The position numbers were made by a program, and so were the translations under genes. Shown piece after piece: positions 45,529-57,769 of a stretch of 64,000 bases of DNA. This DNA comes from Otatea glauca (Eukaryota > Streptophyta > Magnoliopsida > Poales > Poaceae). Position 1 is the first letter of the stretch; each line of letters opens with the position of its first letter. Location: positions 6,882,001 through 6,946,000 of the forward strand of contig CM070723.1 in NCBI GenBank assembly GCA_036346275.1. The letters are read 5' to 3'. The notes under the pieces were generated by a model. It did no database searches. It was given only the letters and a program-made list of their open reading frames with translations, and was not told the origin of the DNA.

Positions 45529-48500
45529 TCACGCCTTGTGCTCGGCCGGCAAATGCCACACCCAGAACTCCTCTTTCTGACCAGCCCCGCGTTTCCTGGG
45601 GCTCATTTTCGGCGACCTGACCCTGCGCCGGTAATGCCCGTCCTTGGTCGGCCGCGGCCGCTCCTTCCACTTCTCCTCCACCTCCGGGGCCACGAAGAGC
45701 ACCACCGACCCGACGGCCACGTCGTCGGTGACGCCGAGCAGCGGCTCGAGCGCCTCCACGACGGCCGACATGTCCGGCCGGTTCTTGGGGCTGCCGCTCA
45801 GGCACTGGTACGCGACCAGCGCCGCCTTCTGCGCCGCAGCCGCCGAGTACCGGCCCTCCAGCGCCGGGTCCATGATCCGGCCCAGCCGCAGCGGGTCCTT
45901 GAGCCCCGGCCGCGCGTACTCCACCAGGCTCTGCTCCCTGCTGGGCCTCGTCTTGTCCACCGACTTCCGCCCGGTCAGGATCTCCAGCAGCACCACCCCG
46001 AAGCTGTACACGTCGCTCTTCGCCGTGAGGTGGCCGGTCATGATGTACTCCGGCGCGGCGTAGCCGTGCGTGCCCATGACGCGTGTGGAGACGTGGGTGT
46101 CGTCGCCCACCGGGCCGTCCTTGGCGAGCCCGAAGTCCGAGAGCTTGGCCTTGTAGTCCTGGACACAGACCAAAATCATTAGCAAACCATTAGCATCCTC
46201 GTTGTCGGGTTGACTCTGGCCCAAACTACCAGCCACAGACCACATCACGATTCTTTTCTTTGTTCTTTGCTCTTTACTTAGATAAGGATGATATTAAACA
46301 TTAGGTATTGGGCAAAATGAAAATGTTACAAAAGAAACCGAAGAAACACCAAGTTGCTGCATTTTGCTGTAAGAAAGCTACTTAACCACCCAAAACGATA
46401 TTTGTTGCAAGTAAATTTACTGCTAAATTCTTGTCGATATGTGGTGCACACCAAGAGCACCAAAGTACTGGATAAAAAGATGAGACGCAAACTGCCCGAA
46501 AACACTCACCGAGTCCAGTAGGATGTTGGACGCCTTGAAATCGCGGTAGATCACCGGCTTCTCTGCGTCGTGGAGGAACGCCAACCCTTTCGCGGCGCCG
46601 ACCGCAATGTTTAATCGGGTTGACCACGGCAGCACGGCAGGGATCTCTGGAAACATCAAAGAGGATTCAGTCGAATCGGTGTGAGCTGAAGCCTAAAGCT
46701 ACACTGTTCAGTTATATATGTTCTGTATACATCGTCCAGGAACAGTTTATGCGTAAGGTTGCAGCAGAATTACGGGAAGAAAGAAGAACAGTAGTAGCTA
46801 GCCGACCGTTCGTATTGTCGCTTTTATGGGATTTTGATTTCCTTTTATGGAGATCGCTACAGTCAACGCGTTAGGAGATTTCCCAAAGGCCAAGAACAGA
46901 TCAATCAGAGTCGGGGAAGATGTAGCATGCATGAGAGGTGTACTTTTCTTTTTAACAGTTGCACAAGTGCACAACTATTAAAGTATAAATAAAGAGAATG
47001 TCTACTTAACATTCGAATGATTTTTTTCTTAAATCAGTTAAATTTCTCTCTCTCAATACATGCCAATTTTTATATAGAGAAAAATAATAAATAATTTTTC
47101 TAAGCTAGACAAAGAAAAATGGGATTGGTGAACCCTAATAGAAAAAAATGAATCACAGAGAAAAATAAAAAATAAATTTTCTAACCTAAACAAAGAAAAA
47201 TAGGATTGGTGAACCCTAATAGAAAATAAATGATTCAAATCACCTATCTAAATGTAGATCGGATGGACAAAAAAGTGACTGAAATCAAAGAAAAAAACAG
47301 ATGACAGATTTTTAGCAATTCCCATAAATGAAAGGTAGATAGTGATTATTTACATCTTCGCTTGTTTCAAGATTTGTGCAATTTGTATCGGGAGAGAAAG
47401 CATGAAAGCACTCTTCAGCATGCATGCATGCATACATACATATGAAAATGATTCTATACTTCTTGAAATATGTATTTCCACTTTTAATATACTGCTTAAA
47501 TGATCTTGTTATATCTCTTTATTCTTTTGACCATATTTTAATATTAATTATAAGATTCTCCAAAGTGAGTTTTACGAAAAACTTCGTTGAAGCCACCATG
47601 ATCGGGCAACTATATATGACTTCACTTGGGACCTCTAATCTACCTTCTTGTGTGCAAGCATAAAAGGAAGTTTCATTTGATCTTTGGCAAATACGATAAT
47701 GCCATGTGTTCTCCATATATAAGGACAGAGGTCAATCAAAATTTAGGTTGGTCAGAAAGCTTGGAAGGTGGCTGAAGGAAAAATTGCTCGCCATACAAAC
47801 TGAACTACTTTAAAAAAAAAATTAGCGGTAGCCAATTTAGACCTTTGAATATCGAGTAGTTCTTCTAATTTTTTTTATCTTGATCGTTAGGCTGTAACCT
47901 AATTTTCTCCATGACCATGCCAACTCAATGTGTTAGACTGGTCAACCAACTTTTCTTTATCACTAGAGCATTTTCCTTTTAGTAATCGACTGATCGAAGG
48001 AGTAGTCATATCAAGCATTCACTAACCATTAAGTACTACTTAAGAAAACTCCTACGTACTCCATGCTTCACTCTACCGATTGAAAAGATAGTTCATATGA
48101 TTAGACACAAAACAACATGGTACTATATGCATTATTAGCACCAATTAGTTTTCGAGAACAATTAGTACCAATCAGTGAGCCATTGAGATCGGAGTTGAGT
48201 GCGTACGTCTGAAGAGGTGGTTCTCCAAGCTGCCATGGCCCATGTACTCGTAGACGAGCAGCCTGTGCTCCTCTTCGCAGCAGTAGCCGACCAGCTTCAC
48301 GAGGTTGGGGTGCCGCAGCTGCCCGAGGAAGATCACCTCCGCCTGCACCAAAATCACGTCGGAATCAGCGTCGAATCCATGTCATGTCGGGGCACTGGTA
48401 CTGTGCATTCGGCAGTATCATTAGGTCACCGAACTTAGCCGACCGCCGCCGAAACCGTCACATCGCTCAACAACCTCCTCCTCCCTAGCTTCTGCCACAC

Positions 48501-50411
48501 GCGTCCTAATCTTGATGATAACATATTTTCAGACCTGATTAGCTAGCTAGCTTATTGGTAGTACTTAGTTCAGAAACAATCATGCATGGGCAATAAATTC
48601 ACTAATTTACACGGCTGCTAAGGCAGTCGATTGACATGTTGTTGTACCAGAGGTCACAGGTTTAAGTAATTCCAGCACGAATAAAATTCACTTGTTATGT
48701 TTAAGTAGAGGTGCGAGTTGCGTTGTACGCATAGTCTAATGGGCTTCGGCTGTGCCGTGTCATGCTTGTCCGGCATGGCCACCTTGCCGTGTCATATCGT
48801 ATCGGTCCAAGACTTATGCATAGCCCAAGGCACGCTGTGCCGTCCGTGTCGGTCCAAGTCTTATTCTGTTGGATGTGTGGAGTTGTGGACACCACCGTCG
48901 TTGGTCTATTGCCGTGGACGGCACTAAGGACAAGGAGCTAGCGTCGACCGTCAGCGATGATTTGGTACACACAATAATTTAGAAAACGAACTAAATTTTA
49001 TTTATCCATTGGGTATTGATACAAAGTTATCATCTTATTAAAAACCTTACGCCCTAGAATGGGGTTCCCCTCGTAAGGAAAAGAGTACAGTAATAATATG
49101 CATACATACTAATTACTCTCCAATATCTAGATCGTCTGTGCGTTCCAGGTTAGTGAGAAGGAAGTAGGGGTAGAGAAGGGCGAGAGGAGAGAGAGATGGG
49201 AGACAACGGAGGTATGGGGAGATGGTAGCTGCATAGGATGGGTTGGAAAGAGGTGAAGAGGAGAGGTAGTATTTGATGATGATTTGTGCCGCTTGGGTAA
49301 AGTAGTTGATGATGGGTTGGGTTGTAGATAGGATGTTTTTTACGAAATATCCGTTTTTGTGTCAGATTGACCCAAACATATTCTAATCGGTCGTGCCGTG
49401 CCGATCTGGTCCGAAGACAACTGTGCTATGCCGTGCCGGACCGGCCGTACCAGAGCAGCCCAAAAAGGTACGGCCATTGCCCAGGTCTACGTTTACGAGA
49501 AAAATCTAGGTAGCTTAAGTTGCCTATATGCATTGGTCGTTGCTACGGGAGACATGACAGTACTTTGCTTGGCTGCACTAATAAAAAACATATAAATAAA
49601 TATGTTGCTTCCCACAAATTTGGATTGTGTGTTTTTTCTTTAAAAAAATGGTTGATAAATCTCTCCAAGGAAACTAAGTACTCCTATCAGTCAAATTTCG
49701 ATTATCTATAGGGTTACTCAATGCTGCACCAGATGTCATGTCACAAATTTGTTTCCCATAAGGATTGAATGATTCTTGTAAGGCAACTAGCTAGCTAGAT
49801 AGATTTGGTTAACCACAAGGTCACTCTTTTACTATACGCTAATGACAAATATTATTTCCGCAAGCATTAGATTTAGGGTCACTTCCAAGAAAGCTAGCAT
49901 CTCACGTACTACTACTAGTTGTTAGCTTGTTACTGTTGCACACACACGAATTGAATTGATTAATTGGACACGTGGAGTTCGCACGTACCAGCCATTCCTT
50001 GTGGCCTTGCGCGCCCTCGGGGTCCCAGAGCTTGACGGCGATGGCCTGCGCCTTGAGCCCCGGCTTGACGCCGTCGTCGACGAAGCCCTTGTACACGGGC
50101 CCGAACCCGCCCTCGCCGAGGAAGTTGCCGGAGACGAAGCCCCGCGTGGCCGCGCGCAGCTCGGCGACGGTGAACACGTGCAAGTTGGACCCCACCAGCG
50201 ACACCGACAGGTCCTGGTCCGCCGCGCCGCTTAGGTCCGTGAACGACAGCCGCCGCAGCTGCTGCCCCACCCCGCCGCCGCCGCCGCCCGGCCGGACCTT
50301 ATTCTTCCGGCTCTCCCCCGCCCCGCCACCGCCTAGGCAGCCGCCGAGCAGCGACCTCCACAACGACGCCGAAGCCGCCTTCCTAGAAGCAGCCTTCTTA
50401 CTGGACCTCAT
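45529..50411 (-). CDS. Receptor-like cytoplasmic kinase, RLCK-VII (RIPK/PBL-type)
   Basis: Four exons encode 441 aa: 50411-49989, 48342-48207, 46646-46510 and 46158-45529 (TGA). All borders are GT-AG and phases match. A Ser/Thr kinase domain covers about residues 91-375: Gly loop LGEGGFGPVYKG (98-109), ATP-binding Lys127 (AVK), catalytic YRDFKASN (220-227, RD type), DFG (240-242), and APE (267-269) in a GTHGYAAPEYIMTGHL segment. SNLHVFTVAELRAAT before the domain and the SLENHLFR and PVIYRDFKASNILLDS blocks place it with RIPK/PBL kinases. These act under plasma-membrane immune receptors and are RIN4/NADPH-oxidase-type regulators in Arabidopsis. The N-terminus is basic with WRSLLGGCLGG, as in RIPK (possible Cys acylation), but has no Gly2 for myristoylation. 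The tail is basic (RRRVRSPKMSPRKRG). I used the ATG at 50411, because the frame opens further only by non-ATG codons. Intron 1 (1.65 kb) contains a hAT element. Confidence 0.92.
47085..47240. repeat. 81-bp tandem repeat in kinase intron 2
   Basis: Two copies of aaagaaaaat(g/a)ggattggtgaaccctaatagaaaa at 47111 and 47192 with matching flanks. It lies within intron 2 (46647-48206), which has no coding support otherwise. Confidence 0.7.
48706..49489. mobile_element. Non-autonomous hAT element, copy 3 of the ~0.75-kb family, in kinase intron 1
   Basis: 784 bp from TAGAGGTGCGAG to CATTGCCCAGGTCTA. The 8-bp flanks tgtttaag (48698-48705) and cgtttacg (49490-49497) match 6 of 8. The ends show the same GTGCCGTGTC/CCGTGCCG reiterations as the copies at 20715 and 27013. 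It lies in intron 1 (48343-49988) with no damage to the splice sites. Confidence 0.75.
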
Positions 50412-50458
50412 CGCCGGCGGAACGCGGCTAGCATGCAACGGCCGGTGCGCAGTAGGCA

Positions 50459-50468
50459 GTATATATAC
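50459..50468 (-). promoter_or_regulatory. TATA box of the RIPK-like kinase
   Basis: GTATATATAC in the 50459-50468 region, about 50 bp upstream of the ATG, in otherwise GC-rich DNA. Confidence 0.65.
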
Positions 50469-50826
50469 CCCTCCCCCGCGCGAGCACGTCGTCGTGAGGA
50501 AAAAGCTCGCGAAAACGCCGTGTTTTTAGACGTTTTCACCGTTAGATTGTGTGAGTCGCGAGGGAGGAGGTGCGGTTGGGGTTCTGGTTCTGGTTGGGTG
50601 AATATATAGACGCGACCGCGTCCGTCTCGGGGGCAGCTCGAGCCCCGTTGGCAACTCTAGGAAGGAAATGGGTTAATTACGCGATTTTGCTCATGTCATG
50701 GTGCAAATTTCGATGTGGATTTCATGATTTTACTCATCAGTTTCTCTTGACACACGTACCAAAGAGATATTAAAAACAATTAAATTATCTATAAGTACTA
50801 TATTCAATGTATGCATACAAAAAACA

Positions 50827-51352
50827 CTCCCTCCATTCAAGTTTATAAAACATATTTCTTCTTAGCATATAGAACAAGAAGATATCAAAAATGACTAGAT
50901 TACTCTTAATTATTATCACCAAATACTATATTTAATGCATGCATGTAGAGAATACTCCCTTGATCACAAATAGTTGTCGTTTAGGCATCGACATGGTTCC
51001 CAAAACTCAACTTCGACCACTAATTTCCATTGTAATATATTTAAAAATCCAATAAAATTATAATGTTACGAAAGTATGTTTCGAGATAAATCTACACGTA
51101 TGATTTTCATGCATCCAATCTAAATATTTAAAAGATATCGATAGCTAAAATTTAAAAAGTTTGACTACACGTATCCCAAACCAACAAATTTTGATGAACC
51201 CGATGGAGTATGAAGTAAAGATGGATATTTATTAGAGGTATATAGAGAACATTACACTAATTTTGTATTGGAATATAAAGTACGCCATATATTTATACAT
51301 TTATGTATAGGATCATTCAAAAAATAAACCTTATAAACTTGGACGGAGGGAG
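50827..51352. mobile_element. Stowaway-like MITE, with a nested Stowaway
   Basis: It starts CTCCCTCCATTCAAGTTTATAA and ends with the inverse TTATAAACTTGGACGGAGGGAG. It is the same family as 22441-24171. The nested element occupies 50955-51208. Confidence 0.8.
50955..51208. mobile_element. Nested Stowaway MITE
   Basis: 254 bp from CTCCCTTGATCACAAATAG to TTTTGATGAACCCGATGGAG. It is flanked by TA (50953-50954, 51209-51210). Confidence 0.8.
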
Positions 51353-51424
51353 TATAATGTAAATCTGAATATTTATTACAACTAAAAAATATCATACTGA
51401 TTTTGCATTAAAACATAAAATATA

Positions 51425-51705
51425 CTCCCTCCGTTGATAAATATAAGGCCTATAGTTTGAATGGTCTTTTTGAAAAATATAAAGCGTGTATACAAATTTA
51501 ATGAGCCTTTCCACCTATACCCCTATTTATTCTCTCTCAACCATATGCATTTATTCATTACCACTACACAAAGTATTATCTCTCATCTTTCAAGATAATT
51601 AAGAGGGATATGTAAGTCATTTCCTCTTATGTCTTTCTCAATTTCACTATAAACTTAATCCTTGTGCAAAATCAAAATACGCCTTATATTTATCAATGGA
51701 GAGAG
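51425..51705. mobile_element. Stowaway MITE in a second Stowaway fragment
   Basis: 281 bp from CTCCCTCCGTTGATAAATATAAGG to CCTTATATTTATCAATGGAGAG. It is flanked by TA (51423-51424, 51706-51707). The surrounding DNA (51353-51422 and 51708-51765) resembles the 3' half of the 50827-type element, so this is another nesting. Confidence 0.8.
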
Positions 51706-51765
51706 TATCGTATATTTATGAACATATCATTAAAAAATATGTCATACAAACTTGGACTGAATGAT

Positions 51766-52799
51766 CAGTACGGTCTCTCCCTCTCGTGGTTGAGATTTTG
51801 TAAAAGGGATCGATAAAGGCGCAATGTGCACGCTTCCCTACCTACTCTCTCTTATGACGTTTTACATGTTGGAGTAATAGTAGTAGTAGGTGTTTTGTAC
51901 ATGTGATTGTTTTGTTTTTGATTATGGCAAAGGTAGAAGGCGATGGAATGCTAATCCCGGGAACGGTTTGGTACCTTAGCGGTTAATTAAGACAGCTTGA
52001 TCGGTTGCTCGCCATGTGTTGCGTTGGCGGAGGCACGCACGCAGGATTCATGCAGATTTTGGTAGTGCTAGCTAGCTATACGGTTCTGACTTCTGAGTTC
52101 TGACTACATAAGGTGATGTACATTTAGAAGTAAACTGGGCAACATAATTTCTATGTAATTAACTTACTGCCGGTATGTAATAGTGCAACAAATTTCTACG
52201 TAGATTACACAAACGAGTCTTTATTTAGGACACCAGGCGTACGTGTTTCGGCACTGCGCATCCGGTCGTCGTCGTGCCCAAGATATTCTCGTTTCCTTGG
52301 AGCTTTCCTCCGATCAAAACAGCTATATATTCAAGGATCTTTAGTTTCCTTCCGTCTAATTGCGGGTCTTGCACAAGGTGTGTTTGTTTATAGGAACGTT
52401 GATGTCTTGTTTTTCTATGGCAGGTGAAGCAAGTGGGAAGTGAGTCAAACCATTCATGCATGCGATGCGTACGTGTCCGTAGAGAAATAATCCTCCCATC
52501 CTTTTGATTCTGCGCAGTGCGTATCGTCGATCTGTGTTAGTTCGGACAATTAGAAAATATACTAATCACGGTACATCACGTGATCAATTAATATTGGGCA
52601 AAATTAGCTATAGTACATCTAACTTTTGTGGTATCTATTCTAGGATATTAACTTTTTTTTTTCTTTGCTGAAAGTCACTAGACTTCGGTGCCTCTTTACC
52701 GTCGAACAATTCATCTATTAAAATATAGAGTGCTACTAGCCCACGTTATACTGCTGGAATGCATTCCCAACGGTACAGTAGTTTCATCAGGTTTTGAAA
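51766..52799. other. Intergenic, no gene seen
   Basis: AT-rich, with no ORF with recognised motifs. It may contain promoter-distal DNA only. Confidence 0.3.
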
Positions 52800-53390
52800 A
52801 AGATTCAAATGTGTTTCAATAAATTTTAATGGATTTTAAAAATAAAACTATAAGTTTCATCCTGATTTAAATCTGAAATTTGATTAAATATGACTTTTAG
52901 AAGAATTTCAAAAGACAAAGTTAGAAGTTTTAGAGCACGTTTCATAAGTTTCACCAGGTTTTAAAAAAATTAAATTAAATTTCACAAGGTTTCATTAAGT
53001 TTCAACAAACATTTCTTTGTGTTTCAAATATGATATTATAAGTTTCGTCTAGTTTCAAATTTGAAACTTGATTAAAAAATGAGTTTTAGAAGAATTTGAA
53101 CTAAGTTTCAAAAAGACAAACTTTGAAGTTTCAGAGCACGTTTCATAGATTTTTAAAAAAGTTTCAAAATGGGTTTCATAAGGTTCCAACAAACTTCAGA
53201 GGGTTTCAAATAAAAAACTATAAGTTTCATTTAGTTTCAAATATGAAACGTGATTAAACGAGTTTAAAAAAAATTCAACCAAGTTTCAAAAGACAAACTT
53301 CAAACTTTAGAGAGTTTTAACAAGTTTCATAGGGAATTTCATAAGTTTCATCTAAGTTTCAAAAAAGAAACATCAAATTTTAGAAAAGTT
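52800..53390. repeat. Three diverged ~185-bp tandem units rich in GTTTCA
   Basis: Units centred at about 52865, 53053 and 53234 share tttcaaat(t/a)tgaaac(t/g)tgattaaa, aagacaaac and cacgtttcataa. Inverted TTTCAAA/TTTGAAA words give local dyads. There is no coding potential. It ends just before the uniporter-like fragment. Confidence 0.7.
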
Positions 53391-53447
53391 AGGGAGCCAC
53401 CCGGGATCTCATCGGTGAGCTGCACACTATTGAGCTCCACCACCACC

Positions 53448-53792
53448 ATGCCCATGTGGCACTCATGCGCCCCCCGCCTCATCCTCCACTGCTCGCGGTC
53501 TCCATCTCTAGCAGCCGCCACCACGGCATACACTCTTCGACACCTCCTCTTCTCACTGCTGGCCCCTCGGTCGACCGAGATGGAGGAGATGTGGCACTTG
53601 GTCCAACTCATGGAGGTCGAGGCGCTCAAGCGGCGTCTGCGGGATGAGGTGGCTGGCTAAGTGGAGCTCTTCGACGCCTGCGTGGAGGTTGACGCGGCAA
53701 GCTCGCACGGCGAGGCCGAGGCAGAGGCGCTCGTGCGGGTGATGGATGACACCGACGTCGTGCTACTCTTCCGGGACATGGGCTATAGGTAG
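53448..53792 (+). pseudogene. Mitochondrial calcium uniporter (MCU)-like 5' fragment, decayed
   Basis: A GC-rich frame opens with an Arg/Ser/Leu/Ala-rich, acid-poor segment like a mitochondrial presequence. It continues with MEVEALKRRLRDEVA, hits TAA at 53658, and reads on in frame as VELFDACVEVDAA, then EAEALVRVMDDTDVVLLFRDM to a second stop at 53790. The last block resembles the plant MCU N-terminal domain (…ALD..GVVL.FRD.VYL.P). The channel segment with the DIME motif is absent. I read it as a 5' gene fragment. The family is inferred from memory of the motif and needs a search. Confidence 0.4.
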
Positions 53793-56412
53793 CCAAAATG
53801 GGAAATCATCTAGAGATGCTCAGTGTGGAGAGAGACAAGAGGAGGGATCTGGACTGGAGATATGGTGAGAAAGGGGATCAGGAATATTGGAGAGAGAGAT
53901 AGAGTGGATTGGAAGGGAAGAACTTGAATTGGGGATGAGATAACACGAGAGAACTGGATCCTAGGTGAATCGTTGTCCTGTTGGATGGGTATCGAGAACA
54001 CTATAGCGTTTTGTAGCATTTCTGTAAAATATAATATCTGGTTAAGAGAGGAGAGAGAAGGTGGTTGAAAAGTCTGTTTTGCCCCTGACCACTTCTTCCT
54101 CCTCCTCTTCTCTCACTTCTGATCTTCTTCTCTTTTTCCACTGGTCCTCGAGCTCCTCTCATATCGCTGCCGTTGATGGTGAGCTCTTGTGCCAGCCCAA
54201 AATTTTCCAATGGATCGAGGGCAAAATAGACTTTTACCTACCTCATCTCTCCCCTCAGATATTATATTTTAGTGAGTAGAATATCCTACGGTAAAGAGCC
54301 ATCAAAGTATAATGTCTTTCGACGAAGACACAAAAAAACAGTGTCTTAGAGCAAATGCCATAAAAGTTGAGTGTCCTGTAACCAATTCTATCTTAAAGAC
54401 TATTTACCTTGACTATCCTGTGCCGTAATTTGGTAACGGAGAAGAAAGTTCTTTGTTTCCTCAGCAAGGCACTGTGAAATCGTGTTCTTTAACTTACGTA
54501 GCATGAAAATGCAAGCAGTGTTTACTAATCAACAACAATGCAAATGCAAGCATTGTGTTGATTGGGCAGAGTACACAAAATGTCCTGTTCAATTGGATCA
54601 ATGACGTCGACCTGTATCTGATAGACTGATACATTATCGATCGAGAGAGATCGAGCAAGTCGATGGAGTAATTAGACCGACAAGAATCTATCTCCTCTTG
54701 TGATAATAAACCTGAAACTTTCACCAATTGACACGTTCTAGAAGATCTTGAGAGGAACACGGCCATTTGTGCGTAAGCGACAGGTTAACTTCGTGAGCTA
54801 CGGGGTAGGTTTGCCATCCCTTTCCATGAAGAGCTCAAGTGTCACGAGACTCCTTACCAACTGCTAAATGGCTACGTCACATGCATCTACAAATGTGCTC
54901 CTTCCTATGCACTTCTTGCTTCCTGATTAGTCTTCTGTGTTTGAAGATAAACACTTCGGCAGGTACAACCACAGCCTTAAGATATGATTTTGACTCTAAT
55001 AGCATCTCACCGATCGATCATATTCAGCTACTCGAGCATATATTCTAGATGCATGCATGGTTCTTGATTTAAGCAGAGAATTAAGGAGGGAAAAATATGT
55101 TTATTTCTAGATAGGGTTCTTGACATATATAGCTCAAAATGCTACGTATTGATTTGGTTGATTCATGCTCCCCGACGTGAGCATATATTCCCGATCAGAA
55201 TACTTTAATATGAGACATGAGGGTAGAATATCTGTGGTGATTATTCTTCAATATCCCTGTGGATTTGTAGCTTTGTTGGTGCGCACATCAACCTTAAATT
55301 GGTATTACATGTTACAGATGCATCTTGATTGGTTGCAGGCATCAGTAAATTTATCTGAATTTGTCGGCTTAAAGTAAGCAATGTTCTGCAATAGCTAGCT
55401 CGATTACTTTTTAGAATTGGAGACTATCTTTAGCTTGATTTGGTCAACCATCATATACACTGAACTGAACACTGACCATTTCTTTTGAATTCTTTAATAT
55501 ACAGGCTTCTTCAATAGACAAATTCTTGACATTTGAACTGGAGAAGAAAATGTCTTCTATGCAAATTGTCTCTCTTAGACTAGTCCTAAACTAACTATTT
55601 TATCCTAGGGATGAATCATAATGGATTCTATTTTTGTATCAAAGCAGAGGCTTTATCTTTTAATATAAGTACTCAATCAACCTAACTCCATTATCAACAC
55701 TCTTCAGCATATAGTCATCATTAATTATTAGTAGAAACTTTTTATGTCAATGCTTTGTCGTCGTATCTTTTCAAGACATCAGGCATATGTTCTGATACAG
55801 TATTACAGATCAACAACCTCATGGTGGGTGTCAGACGGTTCAACACCCAGGCAACTCCACCGTATACATTAGAAAAGAAAGACAGCTCCAAACTCCAATT
55901 TATTCACACTGATTACCTGGCTAAGTAGCCACTACACTTATGTGAGAACACTTGCAGATTTACATGTACACCTGGTAGGGGCCAAGTGCTTGCATGACAA
56001 TGTAAACAGGAAAATCCAAGTGCCCACTCCCCATTTGGAACACAAGATGTTTTTTTTATTATTATTAGAAAATCTAACAAATTAACGGTATATGTTCGTA
56101 CCCAAAACTATATATGGGACAGTGAATTACCATTGATTTTATATCGCATAACCCTCCTTCTCCCTCCCCCTCTCCCCTCAAATCGAACTTTGTGTAGCCT
56201 CTTGATCATCTCCCTCTATGATACAGGGGTTTGCTTGATCTTTACGTCGTAGGATTTGGATACTCACGTGCTCTTGATGAACACTAGCTGATCCCCGCTG
56301 CCAGATGCAATAGGCTTGCAACTTTTCGATTCGTCAAAATCACACCTGTCGAACTTCACAGACACTGAGTGAAGTATATCGATCTCCCAATTCCCAGTGA
56401 AAAAGCAGGAAC
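53793..56412. other. Intergenic region
   Basis: No supported gene. 53850-53900 is GAGAGA-rich and 54060-54120 is CTTCTTC-rich. Nothing could be bounded as a transposon. Confidence 0.3.
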
Positions 56413-56897
56413 TGATCACTCATCTGGCCCCTTCCTTCACTTTTTTGCAAAAAAATGTCACCTTCTGATTTTTTTTTGCAAAATTAGCCTCATTTCACGC
56501 TACAGTACCGCGGGAAGTCCCCTTCCGTGCTACAAAATACCACGGAAGGTCTTCCCACGCTCCCGGTCCGCGGAATCCTCCCTCCCTCGTGCGGCACAGC
56601 TCCTTCCGTGCACGTCACGCCCTTCCCACGCCTGCCAAGCGCAGCAACTGGCCTTATGCGGCTCCAGAGCTCGGCAAGTCGGATGGTACCGCGCTCGGCG
56701 CTGCCTTCCGCGTCGTCCAGTTGCCGCGGTCCCCTAGTGTGGCTTCTTGGCTTCCCACGGTTCCTTGGCATGGAAGGTGCTAGATGTTAGCCCCTGATTC
56801 TTCTGCGGTGGGGAAAGAGATTAGTTTTGCAAAAAAAAAAAGGAGGGAGCTATTTTTTGCAAAAAAAAATGAAGAAGGGGGCTAGATGAGTGAACAT
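56413..56897. mobile_element. Inverted-repeat element, ~485 bp, GC-rich centre
   Basis: The left end CACTCATCTGGCCCCTTCCT and the right complement GGGGGCTAGATGAGTG form a TIR. Both arms carry TTTTTTGCAAAAAA stretches. The GC-rich centre (56500-56780) has CCGCGGAA/TTCCGCGG words. No target duplication is evident. Confidence 0.6.
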
Positions 56898-57769
56898 TTC
56901 GAAAAGCATAACGATCTTTGAAAGAAACCGCTCAATAGATGCAAATGAGGAAGAACAAGCGAAGAACGTTTAATAGATGCAAATAGCTATCTTATTAATC
57001 TGGTGTCTATCTCTTTATAATGAAATAGATGGGAATATGAGGGAGAAAGGGAAGTAACCGATTAGGTTACTGTAGCACTAGGCCGCAACCGATTCTTGAT
57101 TCAGTCAAACGGTTATGATTTGGTTTTTAAACTTCTCTCAAAAACCAACAGGGTGTCTTCTCTGTGTAACGCACTGCGCACGATAGCACGCGGCTAAGTC
57201 TTCGGTAAGTGTATCTTTCTTATCTGAGCTCAAAATACGGCAAATAATATATTCGTTTTGATCGGCTCGATGAGATCTTCGTAATGATGCCATTTGTTTT
57301 GACATACAAAATTTCTTCCTTCAGAACATTCCTTACGCATCTTTACTTTACGTTTGTACAGATCAAATATAGACCTGCATTTAATTAAATAAAATAGTTA
57401 TCTCCAATTAAAATAATTAAACGCCCTGTAAAATTAGAGTTCACCTGGCAATATTTAACATGACTCAGTAATTTTTTCCGGTCAAATAAAATATTAAACT
57501 GAAAAGTGCTAAGCGTGGTTGCATCCGCATCACTCTTATCTCTTGCGATGGCCAATAGTGGTGGGGGTGAGGGGAGGGGGGCACCGCCTCCGTCGACGGG
57601 TTCACCACGTCCCTTGGATGTAGATGGAGGCCGAGGAGGTGGTGGCCCGGCGGTGGGTGGTGGCAGAGTGTGTTATGCGACGGCGGTGGGAGGGACGTTG
57701 AGGCGACGATGTATTGAATATTAGGTTGAACGGGGTGAGGGTGGTGGGGGAGGGGGAGACACTACTACA
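56898..57769. other. Intergenic; G-rich stretch before CACTA
   Basis: 57540-57760 is a G-rich, GGTGG-repeating sequence with no reliable gene. It ends AGA at the CACTA insertion. Confidence 0.3.

Noticed and set aside
48600..48697. SINE-like GGTCACAGGTTTAAG stretch in kinase intron 1
   Set aside because: No convincing A-box/B-box pair or target duplication.
45529..50411. Kinase as a pseudogene because of TE-laden introns
   Set aside because: All four exons, phases and catalytic motifs are intact.
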